Assembly: GCA_935421135.1 (NCBI GenBank) | Contig: OW285192.1 | Coordinates: 14,609,001 to 14,673,000, forward strand | Origin: Bugulina stolonifera | Lineage: Eukaryota; Bryozoa; Gymnolaemata; Cheilostomatida; Bugulidae | Direction of reading: 5' to 3' | Length of the DNA: 64,000 nucleotides | Made by a program: the position numbers and the translations under genes | Shown here: positions 1 through 9,393 of the stretch, one piece after another | Layout: each line of letters begins with the position of its first letter | How positions within the stretch are numbered: the first letter of the stretch is position 1 | Notes under the pieces: model-generated | What the model saw: the letters and a program-made list of their open reading frames with translations, nothing else | Database searches by the model: none | Told to the model about the DNA's origin: nothing

Positions 1-120
1 TGGAGTTATTTTTACGTGGATTTGAGTGCGTAGTAAACAAATTCAATAACTTTACCAAATTTTTTTATAATAGAAGGCCCCAAGCCAATTACATGTACAT
101 CACAAGCTATTGATTATAAT

Positions 121-161
121 TAGAAGTTGTCCTCTCTCAACTTGAGAGAGGACAACTTCTA
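121..161. repeat. Perfect hairpin, dispersed family H (copy 1)
   Basis: Two 20-bp arms (TAGAAGTTGTCCTCTCTCAA and its exact complement) flank a single central C. The same outer motif, GAAGTTGTCCTC facing GAGGACAACTTC, recurs across the window in less perfect copies near 6650-6735, 8932-8972, 31608-31660, 32030-32062 and 42284-42337. It looks like a short foldback or MITE family. No coding function is seen. Confidence 0.8.
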
Positions 162-482
162 ACTACAATCAATGACTCGTGAGTACCCATGGTTAGATCC
201 TACGACTTTGGTTAGCAACATAGTTAATGTTAGGACGATATTAGACTTCATTGGGATGAGCTTTACTGTATTGCAGTGTGCTGGCCACAGGTTAGCATTG
301 CAATAAATAAAATTATAAGTACTTTCTTCTACGTGTACAATGGCACATCAAATTGTTATGACAGCAGTTCCATAATTGGAGAAAACATTTTGAAGACAAT
401 ATAGTATTGTATGCCATTGTTTCATTTACTTTCCAATGAAAAAAGAAAGCCTATTTTTATAGAACACCCACAATTTTTAAGC

Positions 483-770
483 TCACTGCTTGCTTCTTGA
501 GCTAGAGCTGGCTAGAAAACAAATAGAAATGACCAGAGTGAAAAAGTGAAAAATACTGAGGTCACATTTTTGGTCAATATTATGCTGAAGCAACCAACCT
601 GGTGGAAGTGTTGAAGCAGACATAGATGTGGTGGTAGTTTCAGTAGTAGTTGTAGGGGTCGTTGTAGGAGTGGTAGGGGTAGTAAGAGTGGTAGTAGTAG
701 TAGTAGTAGTGGTAGTAGTAGTAGTAGTAGTGGTTGGGGCTATTACCTTTGCTATAATTACAATGTATAA
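483..770 (-). CDS. Thr-rich exon with hydrophobic C-terminus (fragment, uncertain)
   Basis: The minus frame reads a run of about 40 mostly threonine residues made by ACC/ACT repeats. After a Leu-Pro-Pro-Gly segment come a hydrophobic stretch (FFTLVISICFLA) and a short Ser-rich tail before the stop at 483. The layout suggests a mucin-like stalk with a C-terminal membrane or anchor segment. The residues before the Thr run resemble the signal-peptide exon at 5522-5839, but here that part has no usable ATG. The exon may therefore be an internal or last exon of the NHL gene just upstream (2171-3054), or a decayed paralogue. The hydrophobic tail sequence is partly repeated at 1964-1990, again pointing to local duplication. 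Coding status is uncertain because the Thr run is also a simple repeat. Confidence 0.3.
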   Translation of the reverse strand, partial: LYIVIIAKVIAPTTTTTTTTTTTTTTTTLTTPTTPTTTPTTTTETTTTSMSASTLPPGWLLQHNIDQKCDLSIFHFFTLVISICFLASSSSRSKQ

Positions 771-1082
771 AGTAGTGGCAAAACATTTACGTGTATTGCT
801 AAAATGTTTCAAAATATATAATACTGTACTATATTGTATTATTTTATACACATACATTGTACATTTGTAGATCAAGTGCTCATCAAACAATTTGATATAA
901 AACAAAGTTGAATTCGCACCCTTGCAATGTCTGATCAGTACTTTTGTAAATGGGCCGTATTTCTTGAGTTGCTCCTTTCGGTTTAAACCGAAAATACTTT
1001 GAAAAGCACTATGCAGTATAAGTATATAAAAGGAGCAACAGCAAAACTACATGTACGTTATTTCAACTTTGAATTTTACCGG

Positions 1083-1385
1083 TGTAATATTGTAATGGTT
1101 TTTGGGTTTTGGTGTGGTCGTCCTGAGACTACTCCCGAGTCCAAAATGAAAAGCCTATGAGTGGTGCTAGCTGCTAGGCCTTCTCATTACATGAAAGATT
1201 GATCGGTGTCAGTAGTAAAAAACTACCAAAGACGACCCATATGATCTTGAGTCAATGCTTGTTTGCTATACTGAGAATGAGAATGATCCGACCTAGTAGG
1301 CAGTTCGTGTTGCAAGGTTGAGGACCTTAACAACTAGAATGACCTATCTACGAAGTGAAAGTCTCTATATATAAGTATAGAAGTG
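1083..1385 (+). repeat. Left arm of a diverged inverted repeat (partner 4060-4373)
   Basis: Blocks here reappear in reverse complement at about 4060-4373. Examples are GCCTATGAGTGGTGCTAG, TTACATGAAAGAT, TTGAGTCAATGC and GACCTAGTAGG/CCTACTAGGAC. The arms are imperfect, with indels, and enclose the NHL exon. The pair may be the long terminal inverted repeats of an old DNA transposon or a local inverted duplication. Boundaries are approximate. Confidence 0.6.
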
Positions 1386-2170
1386 TCTTTATTGAGATCC
1401 AAGCATGAACTGAGACAACAAACATAAAAACAATGCCCTTTATATAGTAATAGGACTTCCAGAGGAAGTTCTGGTAAAAAGGCCGACGTAATGTCGGGAA
1501 AAGACGACGTAGGGTCGTCCGGAAGTTGTGCAACAACATGGTGGCCGGAAGCCCGATGGCCGACCCAAAATAGGTCGGGTTTGACAAAAGATGCTTAAAA
1601 CCATCTAGATCATATGTAAAATCAATATCAAGTATTTCTGAGAGGTCGGGCCTCTTTACATGCATAGCATCACGCGATCAATTCAGTATAATGACTCAGT
1701 AATGCTACATTCAGGTATACAAATAACATTCAACTATATAACAAGGAATGCAAGCAGATATACACATGGATACGTATATTATAGTTAATGTCAGGTGGTT
1801 GGGGACTGTACGTGATCATTACAATATATTGAGCCACACTTACTCTTTGTACAACCACATAGTCATTACGTTATTTTATAGGGATTTTTATCTCCATTAT
1901 CATTTCAAATAAACTATATCTCTTTGTAACCAAGTATTGCAAGCACACAGTCATTTTTTTTTATAGAAAACAAATAGAAATCACCTACTGGAAAGAATCT
2001 ACAGTTACTGCAGACACACAAGCTGAGATACTAGAAGATTTTACTAATGCTAAGTGCATAATGTTCCGAGGGATGATAACTCCTCGTCGATAAAACTAAC
2101 AAAGCGTTGATTTGTTGACTGCTTGCAACTCACTCACTTCAATGTTACAGATACATTAGTCCATACTTAC

Positions 2171-3054
2171 TTGTCATAAAATGAAGCCTTTTACCGCCGC
2201 CAACAAGAAAACTTGTAGAATTCAGTGGTAAAACAGAGTTTATGCCAAGGTTTTTACAACGGGTAGTGCACAAGGAAAAGCTAGTCCCAGTAACCACATT
2301 TTCAGCATGAATGGTACTGCTATTCAATCCGAGCAAATGTCTACTTGATATGAAAAACAAATGATGATATTGGTGGGAAACCTTTTGAACTATAGTCCAT
2401 TCATTTGTAGCTGGATTAAGTGACACTATGGTTTCTCTATCTCTCAAAGGTCTCAAATTGACAGTTGCGTAGAGAAGATTGTTTTTGTTATTATACACAA
2501 TGCTATAGACAACGAAATTAGTAGCCCCATCATATATAACTGTGTCAACAGTGGATGTATTTAGATTCATTACCCGTAGATTCGTGTGAGGAAACTGTGA
2601 GATATAGTAGTTACTTCCAGCTTTAACTATATGCTCAGGAGTAACAAATCGAGCTTCGTGCAATGATCCATCTTGTTGATTGTTGGCTGTACTTAGTGAA
2701 GGAAGACCTGCTACTAGCTCTGTTTTGTTGGTGTCTCTGTTAAGCCTTCGAATCACATGACTATATTTATCCGTTATTAGCACTTCTGATTGGCTAACTT
2801 GTACAAAAGAGGCGATATGATTAAAGTGAGCCCTAGTTCCAGTGCCTTCCTGATAACTGTCGAGAAATCTAGTTCCCACGATTACATCTCCAATTATACG
2901 CCCCCTTGACGGTCTTTGACTAATTGTAGGCATTTGTACTGTACACAGAATATCTATATTTCCAACAAGCAGATTTCCAGGTATATAATCATCCATTTCC
3001 AAATGAGTTATTGGGTAGGTCAGCCCAGCAAACAGAGTCTTAATTTCCTCTACT
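2171..3054 (-). CDS. NHL-repeat (beta-propeller) protein, one large exon
   Basis: An open minus-strand exon of about 294 codons runs from the acceptor TTGTAG (exon begins at 3054) to a strong GTAAGT donor (exon ends at 2171). It carries at least two NHL-type blade signatures. One is GTGTRAHFNHI followed by ITDKYSHVIRRL. The second is DGSLHEARFVTPEHIV followed by YYISQFPHTNLRVMNL. NHL propellers are protein- or ligand-binding platforms, and extracellular versions are common in animals. Four N-x-S/T sites and a CTTRC pair suggest a secreted or extracellular face. The true N- and C-termini lie in exons I could not assign. Thr-rich exons on both sides (5522-5839 and 483-770) are candidates for the signal-peptide and anchor ends of the same gene, but this is inference. 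Flanking inverted repeats at 1083-1385 and 4060-4373 are unusual for a host exon. Confidence 0.6.
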
Positions 3055-4059
3055 CTACAAATGAATAGAAAATACTTAGGTGGTCAATTCAAGGATGTCC
3101 TCACCAATATTATCAGCTATAGTAACGTGTCTCAGCAGTTCCTATCATACATCATGTGAGAATGGTTAGTAAATTGCAACAGATGGGCGTACAGACCGCA
3201 ATGAAGTAGTATTGAAAGCTTAAATTGTAAAGTTAATTGTGTTATTGTAGTGCATAAATGTTATACATGTATTTGTAAAATGGGTGTACATTATACTTAC
3301 CTAAAGTCTGATGGCTCCTCATTGACAGACAGCTGTGTATTGCACTAAAACAGCCAAAATAACCAAAGTTTTCTATGGATGTTTTAATTATGCACAGTCA
3401 TGTAAACTTTTTTTGCAACCAAACAAATAATGTGACAATGTGATCAATTGATTTATTATATACATTGTAATAAATAATACATTTTTTCGCAAATTTCACA
3501 ATATTGTGGTAGTCCGGATAATCATACTCAGTAACTCACACATTTGTATATACATGTACTTCACTATCACATCACTCTGCATCTTGCATTATCATACTTG
3601 ACTATAAAGCACTCTGCTATATGTTTATTGTTTGTGTAATAGGCCAAGGGCCGATTGAGTACTTTTTTCTAATTATGAGATTAAATAGTTGGTTTTATGT
3701 ATCATTTTACCTACACGTACTTTTAGCACCCGACCTGGGGGCCGACCTTGTGCTATTAGCCTTCGGGTGCTTGTTGTTATGTTTAGCCGTACCTCCTTTT
3801 TACGATAGTACTTTATTACTGAGAATTCGATAAAGTTACTTCTATCGTCTATTTCACTTATACAATTCTGCATGGCAGATACCAGCTACATGTTGTAGTA
3901 ACCTCCACAGAGCATCTCAAAAAAGAACCATGCATATGAACACACATAAACAAGGAACACTCGGACCTATGGATTGTATAAAGACACTAGTAGCTGCACA
4001 ATTCAGTCATCACGTGTAATAACTGATAGGGTTGATACACCACTCTCGGCCCTCCAACA

Positions 4060-4373
4060 CATCCCCATGCTACTTATACAGAGTCTTCTCTCGGATATAC
4101 AGGCAGTTCCAACTGATAAGGCCCGAACAACCTACTAGGACTGAACATACTCTTTCTCAAGTATAGCTAGCATTGACTCAGGACCACATAGGTCGTCATG
4201 CGTAACTTATTGACTACAAGTACCTGTTGATCTTTCATGTAATGACGAAGGCCTAGCACCACTCATAGGCTCTTCACTTTTGCAAGTAAGACGTCCTTGA
4301 CAACACACACACACACAACGTCCTTGACAACACACACACACAATGCAAAACATTACAGTATAGCCGCTATATT
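4060..4373 (-). repeat. Right arm of the inverted repeat paired with 1083-1385
   Basis: This is the reverse complement of the left arm with several indels. It includes a short CA-rich doublet (two copies of ACGTCCTTGACAACACACAC) that matches the TTGTAATG...GTCGTCCT part of the left arm only loosely. The two arms lie about 2.7 kb apart. Confidence 0.55.
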
Positions 4374-4519
4374 GTTTAAGAGGGCTAATCATACTGCAAT
4401 TAAATAGTTATGATATTATTATGTTAAAACTTACCAGCTGACATATAAAGCTAAGTACGCAGGCTGCAAGGTGGCATCTCCACAGTAACCACATTCTTAG
4501 TTGCCGGTATTAGAACTTT

Positions 4520-5040
4520 ACCTATTTTAGTAATGCTTTATGTCATGTTGATAATAATTGATAATGCTCTGGCATTCTGACACCATGTTATGGTACTTCT
4601 TTCTCAATATAATCACAATAGTCACAATATCCAATTTTACAGAAAATTACCTTTAGTCATAACAATGCCCTCTGAGACATTGTTGGGTTAATCTGTAGAA
4701 CATGTACACAGTACCACAACAATAGCAAAACACAAACTGGTCACTAGTTTCTTGTCCAAGGTGAGAACTGACAGATAGTATTTATAGTCAGATAGTATTT
4801 AATCCACAAAATAAAGTACTATAGCAGACAGCTCTATGAACCAGTGTTTCAACAGATGATATTTTCAATTTTTGCGAAGTTGTCATTTCTCATCTATCAT
4901 TTTATATTGTAATGTATAAAATAAGGAGAGCGAGGACTACTTGTAAAAATTGTAAACATCTCTGTCAACTGTTTATCAACTGCCTGAAATTTAACCGATT
5001 CAGCAAACACAGAAAGAGAACTCAGTTAGAGGAGAAGGAA
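4520..5040 (-). repeat. Diverged copy of a duplicated segment (partner 6330-7020)
   Basis: CTGACACCATGTTATGGTA, the stretch around ACTAGTTTC, and the coding block E-S-V-x-x-QAVDKQLT (minus strand, about 5010-4960) occur in the same order at 6330-7020. Between these blocks the copies have drifted. This copy reads ESVKFQAVDKQLT and then runs through unrelated residues to a stop, so it looks like a decaying terminal exon. It supports tandem duplication of one gene in this locus. Confidence 0.6.
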
Positions 5041-5081
5041 TATATAAATAATTAAATATAGCAACTATGAGAATGGGATAA

Positions 5082-5210
5082 TAGTAGTATAGGCAGCGCA
5101 GATCTCCACAGACATGCACCGAGTGACCCCCTATTTTCAACCAATCACAGAGCGGTATTTCCAAGTCACTCGGTGCATGTCTGTGGAGATCTGCGCTGCC
5201 TATACTACTA
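5082..5210. mobile_element. MITE with perfect 46-bp terminal inverted repeats
   Basis: The arms 5082-5127 and 5165-5210 are exact reverse complements over 46 bp (outer end TAGTAGTATAGGCAGCGCAG), around a 37-bp core that includes CCAATCACAG. Perfect identity of the arms implies either recent insertion or ongoing correction. No open reading frame fits inside. Flanking AT-rich sequence prevents a clear target-site call. Confidence 0.85.
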
Positions 5211-5521
5211 ATAATATGTTATTCTAGTTAACAAGTATAACAGTTACAGTTAGTAGAATGTATATGAATATCAACGAAGTATCTGTACCTCATTACTGAA
5301 ACACTTTCTACCAAAAACTTTTACCATCGCCCAGCCTACCCTCCATGCTGAAGAAAGAGCCCTTTTCCAGCACAATATCCAACATGACTAGTATATGCTG
5401 CTTTGGCTGACTAGGCCAGTATTTTAGAAGAATGAACTGTTTATGTCAGAATTTATTTTTAAAAACACTTTGTGAACAAAGATAAAAATAAATGAGACGA
5501 CATAAAAATACGAAATTAGCT

Positions 5522-5839
5522 TCATGGAGATCTTAGACCTTTTTTTGTTAACAAGGCTATGTACGAAGGTGTAGTAGTGGTAGTGGTAGACATAGTGGTA
5601 GATGTAGTGGTAGGTGTAGTGGTAGATGTGGTAGTGGGAGTAGTGGTAGATATAGTGGTAGATGTAGTGGTAGATGTGGTAGGTGTAGTGGTAGATGTAG
5701 TAGTAGATGTAGTGGTAGATGTAGTGGTAGGTGTAGTGGTAGGTGTAGTGGTAGGTGTGGTAGTGGTCATAGTTGATGTAGTTTCAGGTATTATGTTCGC
5801 TAAAACAGGAAGTGCATAAAGTAGTAATAAAACATACAT
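5522..5839 (-). CDS. Signal peptide plus Thr-rich mucin-like exon
   Basis: From the ATG at 5839 the frame gives a short hydrophobic leader (MYVLLLLYALPVLA) followed by about 70 residues of TTTPTTT/TTTSTTT repeats. It then reads TPSYIALLTKKGLRSP to a stop at 5522. The leader fits a cleavable signal peptide, and the rest fits an O-glycosylated stalk. The region is also a GGTGTAGTGGTAGAT-type tandem repeat at the DNA level, so length is probably polymorphic. The stop may be intronic: a donor-like AAG|GTCTAAG lies near the end of the frame. The next exons could be the NHL exon downstream. The resemblance of its leader region to the 483-770 exon suggests paralogy. Confidence 0.45.
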   Translation of the reverse strand: MYVLLLLYALPVLANIIPETTSTMTTTTPTTTPTTTPTTTSTTTSTTTSTTTPTTSTTTSTTISTTTPTTTSTTTPTTTSTTMSTTTTTTPSYIALLTKKGLRSP

Positions 5840-6240
5840 CACTTAAATACATGTTATTTTATTGACTGTACAATCTTTGTTTCTAAGGCCCACCATTATC
5901 TTAAAAATTGACTGCCATTAGTTGTGTGTTACAAGAACACATCTTTATGGCAGACCTAGCAATTGGGAACTACCTAGTTAAAGAGTATCTAGAGAACTTC
6001 AGACACCAAGTTCTAGGGTAGGACTAGCAACTGCAGCTGTCACACAGAAAGAGCAGATAGTGGCTATGTGTAGTGTTAAGGTGAAAACGCACGAGAACAT
6101 TTTTGAGCAAATTTGACGTTTGCGTTTTGCCCAGGTACCAATGCTTTAAAGTGATTTGCTCATTCGTGGTTAGCTGGTAAACGGTATTTGTAAGCAAAAG
6201 TGCATGGGCTAGAGGCCAAATCCAAATTCGTGATAACAAA

Positions 6241-6290
6241 AGAGAGATATAAACCAGAAATATATGTATATTTCTGGTTTATATCTCTCT
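6241..6290. repeat. Perfect 50-bp palindrome
   Basis: Two 24-bp arms (AGAGAGATATAAACCAGAAA then TATA, and the exact complement) surround a central TG. It is unrelated in sequence to the GAAGTTGTCC hairpin family, and I see no second copy in the window. Confidence 0.85.
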
Positions 6291-6329
6291 ATTGTATAAC
6301 ACAGTTTCCAGTAATATTTGATGTCATGC

Positions 6330-7020
6330 TACTAATAAGTAACAATAATACTCTGACACTCTGACACCATGTTATGGTAATCCCTCTTAATATAAAGTTT
6401 AATAGAAAATGATTTAAAATGATATAATGATGTCTGAAACATCCTTTGATTTATTTGTAAAACATGATACATATTTATGATACCATAATATTAACGATAG
6501 CAATAACAGTACTAAAACTAGTTACTAGTTTCCACCTCAAAGTCAGAATATACTCAAGTGCTTTTATTAAGGTCATAAGATATACCAGCACCATGCCTAA
6601 TAGATAACGCATATAAGTGAGTGCGTTATGAACTACAATTACATTACAAGTTGTCATTTCTCATCTTATTTTATATACATGTGCATGATTGAAATTACAA
6701 TGTGTAAAATGAGTAGGGAGAGGACAACTTCACATTATAATCGACAATTTTTTAGTGAGGTATATTGAGAATCCTGGTTAAATAGTCTCATACTTGTAAT
6801 ATCATCGTTTATTAGTGTTATCAACAGTTTGCCTTCTTTGTGCAGGCTTGTAAAAATTACTTGTCCCTCGGCGAGAATTCTGGGAAGCTTTCCGAAAGTT
6901 TGCCTTGCGAGGAGTAGAATATGAAGTTTTTCGTCTTCTGTAGAGCTTGTTTGTCAATTGTTTATCAACAGCCTGAAGATTAACCGATTCAGCGGACACA
7001 GAAAAAGACTGCGGAGCTAC
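6330..7020 (-). repeat. Duplicated segment with terminal exon (partner 4520-5040)
   Basis: This is the better-preserved copy of the tandem duplication described at 4520-5040. It includes the coding block at 6802-7018 and ends in a hairpin of family H (AAGTTGTC near 6648 facing GAGAGGACAACTTC near 6719). Confidence 0.55.
6802..7018 (-). CDS. Putative C-terminal exon, basic and Ser/Arg-rich
   Basis: After a TATTGTAG acceptor at 7019-7026 the minus frame reads about 70 residues: SFSVSAESVNLQAVDKQLTN, then a strongly basic Arg/Lys/Ser tail, then a stop at 6802. It could be a cytoplasmic tail or nucleic-acid-contacting end. No family is recognised. The partly conserved copy at 4945-5030 (ESVKFQAVDKQLT) argues that the block was once coding. 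Its 5' exons are not identified. The membrane-protein gene upstream (7429-8847) already ends with its own stop, so this exon would need alternative splicing or a separate gene. Confidence 0.35.
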
Positions 7021-7428
7021 AATATAGTAACCTTAGCAACCGTAACAACCATAAAGGATACAAGTAGTCATCAAGGTTTTTCTTTCAAAACACAGTGTGT
7101 AGATAAATTTTCACACTACTTGTATACAGGGGCTCAGGCAATAAGTAAGACAATATAGAGTGTAGTATATTTTCAAACCAAGCTGATAAATTTTTTTGTT
7201 CACCTCAAAAAATTCCTCAAAAAATTAATCAAAAACCGAAGTTATTCAACTCAACTATAAGAGGTATGTCTGGATTCATAACCTAAACTTTAGCCTAGAC
7301 ATAGCCTTTGAACTTATCCATAACTAAAAAAATTACTAGTACTGCAAACAAACCTACCATATGACCATTTTAAGCAAACAGAGAGAGAGAAGACAACCAT
7401 TAAATTCTAATAGTACTTACACACACCA

Positions 7429-8847
7429 TCAAAATCTAAACACAGAGTGAAATTTAATATCACCTGGACTGTAGTCATTCATCTGTGGCGCTGATGATGT
7501 GGGTAAAGGAGGTGAATATGGAATTGGGGATGCTTTGGGTATATGAGATGTGTCAGGCAGATCAGACAAATGAACATGGTCTCGTGGAAGGTGTTGTGCA
7601 GACATATTTCTTTGGCCAGAGGAGTTGCTCTTTGCAATCACTATTGTGATAACCAAAGCTAAAGTTTAAACCAGTTAGCCGTAGTTTGGATTGAACATGA
7701 GATTCCAACAAAGCTTGGCTATAAATGCCAAGGAGTGACAGTGAACAGAGTTATGTAAGAGCACACACATGGTATCATTTGATATACAGGGTACTCATAT
7801 TTAGACTGGGCTATATAACAGTATAATGTTCCTTGTAAATTTTGGCAATTCACAGTCATTGGTTTGGAAGATTATGCAAACAACAACAAGCCAAAAGACA
7901 TATAGGTCATTGATAAAACCATATCCCATTTCAGGTAGATGACATTACTCATTCACTAAAGCAACTGTACAATCAGATAATAAATAACATAATTATTTAT
8001 TCTGTTTACAATTACAATTACATGAAGAAAGGGCACACAGCTCCAATTAAAAAACTATCACTGAGTGTAATTCCTACAAATACACAACCAGACTTTACAT
8101 CCTATTATCAACTTTGATATCGCATACACATTTCTAAATGGGCAGAGAAGAAGCGTTTAGTGTTTTAGAGTCAACAGAGACTACAGTTTACTACTAACTT
8201 ACCTACTAGCAATAGGCCAGCACTTCCTACCACAGTATATACTATCCACTCTTTTATAATAAGCTTATCGTCATCCTTGCTGATCAGGGCTGCCAATGCC
8301 TTGCCGCTTTTGGGAGTTACCTTCTTTGTTTCAGACTGGGTGGAAGCCTCTTTTTGAGGAGCAGTTCCTGCAATATTGTGTATTCATTGATAACTGGCTA
8401 TTGAGTTAGAGGTTGGATAGTATGCATAAAGAATTAGTGCTATTTACACTGATTGAATACACATGAAATGAACTTAGTTTAGACACCAAATATAAAATAG
8501 TAAGACTAAGCAATCACTTAGACATATGTCCTACCAGATCTGGTTGGCTTGCGCTTGGGTATCTTTGCAAGACTAGCGGTTGGCTGAGTGGTTTTGATAC
8601 CGCCTTTGCTGGTTGGATTGTTATCACCAACATTATGAGCCACTGAAATGATATCAGATGATCCAGTTGCTGAGCTATCAAGATCATGTGATACACTGTT
8701 ATGTAGACTGCCTTCCAAGTTAGAAGTTGTGGTAACTAAAAGGCTAGAGTAAGAAGGAGATGCTCCAGTATTATTTAGCTGTAGAGTTGTTTGCCCATGT
8801 ACTAAACTAAATTGCAAAATCATAAGCAGCAAAATCAAGTTCAGCAT
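7429..8847 (-). CDS. Single-pass type I membrane protein, 3 exons, unknown family
   Basis: The exons are 8535-8847, 8203-8367 and 7429-7658, joined in frame by GT-AG introns to give about 235 aa. The first ATG in frame (8847) opens a signal peptide (MLNLILLLMILQFSLVHG, cut before QTT). The ectodomain is about 130 residues, Ser/Thr-rich, has no cysteine, carries one NNTG glycosylation site, and has a basic patch (KIPKRKPTRSG). A transmembrane helix spans exons 2-3 (WIVYTVVGSAGLLLVALVITIVIA). The cytoplasmic tail is about 65 residues with Pro-rich runs (PIPYSPPLPTSSAP) that could bind SH3 or WW domains. I recognise no named family. The intron that splits the helix makes the three-exon model convincing. 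Family H hairpin copies flank the gene. Confidence 0.65.
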
Positions 8848-8931
8848 TGTGGACAACAATGTTGAGTAAATGCATAGTACATGTAAATCCTAATTATTGT
8901 TACAATAAGATTGAAAATGATGTAATTTGAA

Positions 8932-8972
8932 GTTGTCCTCTTCCTTGCAGTAAAAAAGAGAAGACAACTTTG
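8932..8972. repeat. Hairpin of family H (imperfect copy)
   Basis: TGAAGTTGTCCTCTTCCTT faces AAGAGAAGACAACTTTGA across a short AT-rich loop, about 85 bp upstream of the start codon of the membrane-protein gene. Its arms are imperfect compared with 121-161. Confidence 0.65.
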
Positions 8973-9393
8973 AAAAAACAATTTGATGTGAAAATGAAGT
9001 CAAGAGATGATGTTTCTTTAGTGCCTACTTGAAATTATAGCATAACAATGCTGTATTCCAACTTGTGCATATTCCAATGAGATGGTGAAGACTGAGTGAG
9101 TTCTGTAAAAATAATGTTAACCTTATAACAATTTATTGAATCTGTAAGAATTAAAAATTTAAAAATAAATGTTATTCATCCATGATAGCTATGTAGCAAG
9201 TAGAGATTGTTTTAATTGGGAAATCAAGAAAATTTATACAAAAATATAAGTCCAGATTGATACTTGTAAACCTAGAATGTGATTGCACTTGCAGTTGGGC
9301 CCTTGGAAGATTGTCTGGAGCACATAGCAGACTACTGCCAGGCAACACTCAGCACATCAGTCAACCAATAACAACTCATTTTGTAGGGTCACT
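8973..9393. other. Intergenic, no gene seen
   Basis: This is an AT-rich spacer between the start of the membrane-protein gene and the 3' end of DHRS12. It has no conserved reading frame, RNA gene or repeat that I can support. Confidence 0.5.

Noticed and set aside
628..870. Valine-rich plus-strand frame opposite the Thr repeat
   Set aside because: It is the complement of a GTAGTAGT simple repeat, with no leader or domain.
1348..1665. Minus-strand frame of 105 codons
   Set aside because: It lies in the inverted-repeat arm and in a region of short GGCCGAC/GTCGG repeats. No family or splice context supports it.
5559..5819. Valine/aspartate-rich plus-strand frame
   Set aside because: It is a shadow of the Thr-rich minus-strand exon, made by the same tandem repeat.
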